A stretch of 64,000 nucleotides of DNA, from the NCBI GenBank assembly GCA_049687015.1, contig JBAVIP010000012.1:62001-126000 (forward strand). Direction: 5' to 3'. This document shows positions 61,577 through 64,000 of the stretch, piece after piece. The notes under the pieces are model-generated. The model made no database searches. It worked only from the letters and a program-made list of their open reading frames with translations, and was not told the DNA's origin. The position numbers were made by a program, and so were the translations under genes. This stretch comes from Methylotenera_A sp049687015 (GTDB lineage Bacteria > Pseudomonadota > Gammaproteobacteria > Burkholderiales > Methylophilaceae). Positions within the stretch are counted from its first letter, which is position 1; every line of letters starts with the position of its first letter.

Positions 61577-62110
61577 TTAATAGGGCCTTTTGCCTACCCA
61601 GTTGCCCGCAGGCTGGTATTGGCATGCCCACACTTGCTCTAAAGTATCTTCGCACACGGCCACGCCGCAACCAACCTTATTTGTATCACTCCACACTATC
61701 TGCGTGTAATGGCCGCACATCGCCCCCGCTGCACATTGGTTGCTGCTGTAATCGTAATCAGCCTTTTCGCTGCCCCAGTTTTCTACCACCCGCTTAGATG
61801 ATACTTTTTGCAGCTCCTTGCGGCCATCAGTCCAATCAACCGCGCTACCCCAAAAAAGGTTTTCACCATATTTACCATTGGGCTCGCTATGGCGCATTTG
61901 GCAACCGTTAGTGCGCTTTAAATTATTAGCCCAAGCCTGCGCACTTGCCGCTAGGATGGTGGAGTAACTTAGCTTTTTTGTTACGCCCACTTCGGCGCGC
62001 AATTTGTTATGCGCAGCGACAATAGCCACGGGGTCTACCTTTGCAGCGTACGCAGGCGAGGCTGAAAGCAAAGCAACGGTAAGAATAGCAAAGGCTGTAA
62101 ATTTCATCAT
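61577..62110 (-). CDS. Secreted CAP-domain (SCP/PR-1) protein
   Basis: A 177-residue exported protein (start at the first of two adjacent ATGs, 62110; the frame is open to 62128). After a signal peptide (cleavage near residue 22) the CAP domain shows AAHNKLRAEVGV, LAASAQAWANNL, GENLFWGSAVDWT, the signature GHYTQIVWSDTNKVGCGVAV and CQYQPAGNWVGKRPY. Cysteines could form two or three disulfides. CAP proteins bind sterols or act as proteases in other contexts; the role in bacteria is unclear. Diverges from the protease gene. Confidence 0.9.
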   Translation of the reverse strand: MMKFTAFAILTVALLSASPAYAAKVDPVAIVAAHNKLRAEVGVTKKLSYSTILAASAQAWANNLKRTNGCQMRHSEPNGKYGENLFWGSAVDWTDGRKELQKVSSKRVVENWGSEKADYDYSSNQCAAGAMCGHYTQIVWSDTNKVGCGVAVCEDTLEQVWACQYQPAGNWVGKRPY

Positions 62111-62193
62111 GGGTGATATGTCTATCAATTACCAGTATCAGTTCCCTTTATGTTCAAGATATTGAAAATGACCTGATATGTTCTTTAAAATGC

Positions 62194-62232
62194 ATGCCCT
62201 GCAACCCGCATGGATATTGGCTTGCAGGGCAT
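62194..62232. repeat. Hairpin element, copy 1
   Basis: ATGCCCTGCAA (62194-62204) is the exact reverse complement of TTGCAGGGCAT (62222-62232); the 17-base loop carries CGCATGGATATTGG. It lies in the divergent region between the CAP gene and the protease gene. Loop and arms resemble copy 2 at 63726-63764. Confidence 0.6.
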
Positions 62233-62388
62233 CTATTATTTATTCTTTTCGGGTGCTTTTTTGGAATCACCTTTATTGGTTTGAACAAAATGAAATTATA
62301 AGCATCATACAAAACTAAGACTTACCATGTGGCTGGTAGCTGGCCGCGTGACATGTAGCAAACATATTCTTTAAGTTAAGGAGCGCTA

Positions 62389-63411
62389 ATGTCTTGTCAA
62401 TGCTTCATCATTCCAGAAGATGTGTTAGAACGCTTTGCAAAAGATAAAAGTTTATCAGAAGCACAACGTAAATCATTTGCTGATGCTGCGCAGTTTGAGC
62501 GGAAGTGGCGCCAACTCAGAGCCACCTACGGAAAAGTATCTGCCGCCGCCAACACTATGCTGGCTAGCGGTGCCCAGGCTGCTTCGCCGCCCACTGTCAC
62601 TGTTTACAACTGTAACCATGGAACAACGCTACCGGGCATTCCCGTGCCGTATCCGGGAGACGCTACTGCTAAGCGCACATTTGTCGAAACCAAAGCGGTT
62701 GCAGAATTTTACCAAAAGTTATTTGGTCGCAACTCGGTAGATAATGCAGGCAAAACACTCATGTCTTCGATTCATTACAGTGTTAATTACAACAACGCCT
62801 TCTGGAACGGAACTCAGATGACCTACGGTGATGGCGATGGTAATATCTTTGTCGATTTCACTCAATCTAACGATGTGATAGGGCACGAACTAACGCATGG
62901 TGTTACCCAGTTTAGCGCGCAGTTTGGCTATAGCAATGAAGCAGGTGGCTTAAATGAGAGTATGTCGGATGTTTTTGGCTCGATGTTTCGTCAATGGCGC
63001 GGCAAGCAAACTGCGGATAAGGCCGATTGGTTAATTGGCAAAGATATTATGGGCCCAGGCGCCAAAGCAAAAGGTTACACCTGCTTACGTGATATGGCAG
63101 ATCCGGCTGCTGCGCATTGCCTTGCGCCGCAGCCAACGCATTATTCGCAATATAAAAACGGCATGGATCCTCACTACAGTAGCGGTATCCCCAACTTGGC
63201 TTTTTGCAAGGCAGCAAAGGCCATTGGCGGCAACAGCTGGGATAAAGCTGGCAAGGTATGGTATAGCGCTTTAACGGGCTTTGCGCCACAACCAAACATG
63301 AAGATGAAAACTTTTGCAAAACGCACCCGCACGCTGGCAAAATCTATGTTTTCTAAAGAGCCTGCCGTATTTGCGGCTATCAATAACGCTTGGATAGCCG
63401 TTGGGTTATAG
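62389..63411 (+). CDS. Protealysin-type M4 metallopeptidase
   Basis: A 340-residue thermolysin-family protease. The zinc motif HELTHGVT (His166, Glu167, His170), GGLNESMSD (third ligand Glu190) and DPHYSSGIPN (catalytic His262) are intact. The N-terminal stretch CQCFIIPEDVLERFA is the short protealysin-type propeptide, and there is no signal peptide, unlike classical secreted thermolysins. Known protealysins are cytoplasmic or released without a Sec signal. The next gene encodes the matching inhibitor. A GGAG-containing site precedes the ATG. Confidence 0.93.
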   Translation: MSCQCFIIPEDVLERFAKDKSLSEAQRKSFADAAQFERKWRQLRATYGKVSAAANTMLASGAQAASPPTVTVYNCNHGTTLPGIPVPYPGDATAKRTFVETKAVAEFYQKLFGRNSVDNAGKTLMSSIHYSVNYNNAFWNGTQMTYGDGDGNIFVDFTQSNDVIGHELTHGVTQFSAQFGYSNEAGGLNESMSDVFGSMFRQWRGKQTADKADWLIGKDIMGPGAKAKGYTCLRDMADPAAAHCLAPQPTHYSQYKNGMDPHYSSGIPNLAFCKAAKAIGGNSWDKAGKVWYSALTGFAPQPNMKMKTFAKRTRTLAKSMFSKEPAVFAAINNAWIAVGL

Positions 63412-63420
63412 TTAAAACAC

Positions 63421-63720
63421 ATGCCAAAAGAAACACATTTACTGTTGGTGGAGCGTATTGGCGGCTTAGCTGGGTTTGGCATTGCGGGCTCGCACATTCG
63501 CAGTAAAGGCCAGCTTGCATTTAATAGCTTGCCAGATACAGATCAACGATTAGTGGAAGCGTTATTTAAAACACATGGCAAGCAGCAGCCTTCAGCACAA
63601 CGCGATGCTTTCAGCTATAGAATCTCTTGCGCCAGCAAATTTGGTGCTAAAACTGTAGAAGTGCCAGAGGCAGCGCTACCCGCAACGATTATCGCCTGCG
63701 TAAAGGACGAGTTAATCTAA
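63421..63720 (+). CDS. Emfourin-type protealysin inhibitor
   Basis: A 99-residue cytoplasmic protein 9 bases downstream of the protease and on the same strand. The fold pattern LLLVERIGGLAGFG, DTDQRLVEALF, DAFSYRISCAS and TVEVPEAALPATI resembles emfourin (M4in), the protein inhibitor encoded beside protealysin in Serratia. The pairing, order, length and lack of signal peptide support this; the assignment is from family knowledge and context, not a search. Confidence 0.8.
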   Translation: MPKETHLLLVERIGGLAGFGIAGSHIRSKGQLAFNSLPDTDQRLVEALFKTHGKQQPSAQRDAFSYRISCASKFGAKTVEVPEAALPATIIACVKDELI

Positions 63721-63725
63721 AAAAT

Positions 63726-63764
63726 ATGCTCTGTGAGACGCATGGATATTGGTCTGAAGGGCAT
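63726..63764. repeat. Hairpin element, copy 2
   Basis: Begins ATGCTC and ends GGGCAT (6-bp stem with one G-T), and carries the same 14-base core CGCATGGATATTGG (63739-63752) as copy 1 (62207-62220). It lies just downstream of the inhibitor gene, so the two copies bracket the protease/inhibitor pair. Confidence 0.6.
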
Positions 63765-63903
63765 ATGACATGGGAAAAATTTTACCTTAAAAACAGAAAA
63801 TATGACTAAGTCATTATTCATATTTGCTAATATCTGCTTATGTGCCATACTCGACGATTAACAAAGTTTTATCAAACCTAAACAACATATTGAGGATAGT
63901 AAA

Positions 63904-64000
63904 ATGGCAGAAGCAAAAGGTTTAAGCACCCCGGTTAAAATGAAAAGCGAGCTAGCAGCCTTGGTTGGCGCGGCTTCACTCCCGCGCACTGAAATCACTA
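63904..64000 (+). CDS. SWIB-domain protein, 5' part only
   Basis: The ATG at 63904, with a GAGGA site, opens a frame that leaves the window after 32 residues. The visible KMKSELAALVGAASLPRTEI is the start of a SWIB/MDM2 domain, as in small bacterial SWIB proteins that pair SELAALVG with LPRTE(I/V)TKKLW. The rest, including the domain core, is outside. Confidence 0.75.
   Translation, partial: MAEAKGLSTPVKMKSELAALVGAASLPRTEIT

Noticed and set aside
62113..62301. A 62-codon plus-strand frame upstream of the protease
   Set aside because: It overlaps the start region of the CAP gene and the hairpin copy 1, has no ribosome-binding site and is probably chance coding, although the C-x-x-HGYW peptide similarity to copy 2 is noted.
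1..64000. CRISPR arrays, insertion sequences, prophage genes or rRNA
   Set aside because: No regularly spaced direct repeats, transposase or integrase frames, phage structural genes or rRNA sequence were seen.

Overview
The window reads as ordinary, densely packed chromosome from a betaproteobacterium. The gene neighbourhoods (pssA next to leuA; thiL-pgpA-pncC then recA-recX-alaS-lysC; pcnB-folK-deoxynucleoside kinase-panB-panC; miaB-phoH-ybeY-corC-lnt; glyQ-glyS-gmhB-plsC) and the moderate GC content suggest Methylophilaceae, for example a Methylotenera-like methylotroph. That placement is inference from synteny and was not checked by a search. No prophage, insertion sequence or CRISPR array was seen.

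Layout. 1-604: 5' part of tgt, leaving the window on the minus strand. 688-3787: a phospholipid cluster on the plus strand (variant CDP-alcohol phosphatidyltransferase, PlsC-like acyltransferase, CdsA-like cytidylyltransferase, pssA). 3802-5587: a strong promoter, a leucine-rich leader peptide and leuA. 5589-9435: a YedA-like exporter, a HAD phosphatase, ypjD (minus) and ffh. 9611-9848: tRNA-Arg and tRNA-Ser. 9958-15579 (minus): recA, recX, alaS, lysC. 15792-19192: a small secreted protein, then thiL, pgpA, pncC, a VanZ-like protein and mog. 19267-25713: PDZ protein, antiporter, darP, pmbA, mlaA and a frameshifted photolyase. 25717-32187 (minus): pcnB, folK, deoxynucleoside kinase, panB, panC, yjdM, panD, rsfS, rlmH, headed by a cobalamin adenosyltransferase. 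32237-34530: murI, a decayed LRR-kinase remnant, a zinc-ribbon protein and ilvE. 34647-40783: SCO1, DUF805, YgjP-type metallopeptidase, plsC, gmhB, glyS, glyQ. 40947-46990: a heavy-metal RND efflux operon. 46966-54541 (minus): the miaB-to-lnt cluster with ppk2, a secreted protein and mscL interposed. 54651-58116: cysG and an EnvZ/OmpR pair. 58365-64000: accessory genes, including two EF-hand proteins, a GNAT protein, an SDR, a CAP-domain protein, a protealysin-type protease with its emfourin-type inhibitor, and the start of a SWIB-domain gene.

How it fits together. Most genes are housekeeping: translation (alaS, glyQS, tRNAs, rsfS, rlmH, ybeY, miaB, ffh), envelope building (pssA, pgpA, plsC, lnt, mlaA, gmhB, murI), cofactors (panBCD, folK, thiL, cysG, mog, cobalamin) and branched-chain amino acids (leuA, ilvE).

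The best leads for something undescribed are the apparently leaderless leucine-rich leader peptide before leuA, the YnbA-like transferase with an altered catalytic motif, a 10-bp-period GTTACA direct repeat between ompR and an EF-hand gene, the related hairpin sequences flanking the protealysin/emfourin pair, recX without a normal start codon, and an interspersed repeat carried in frame inside thiL.
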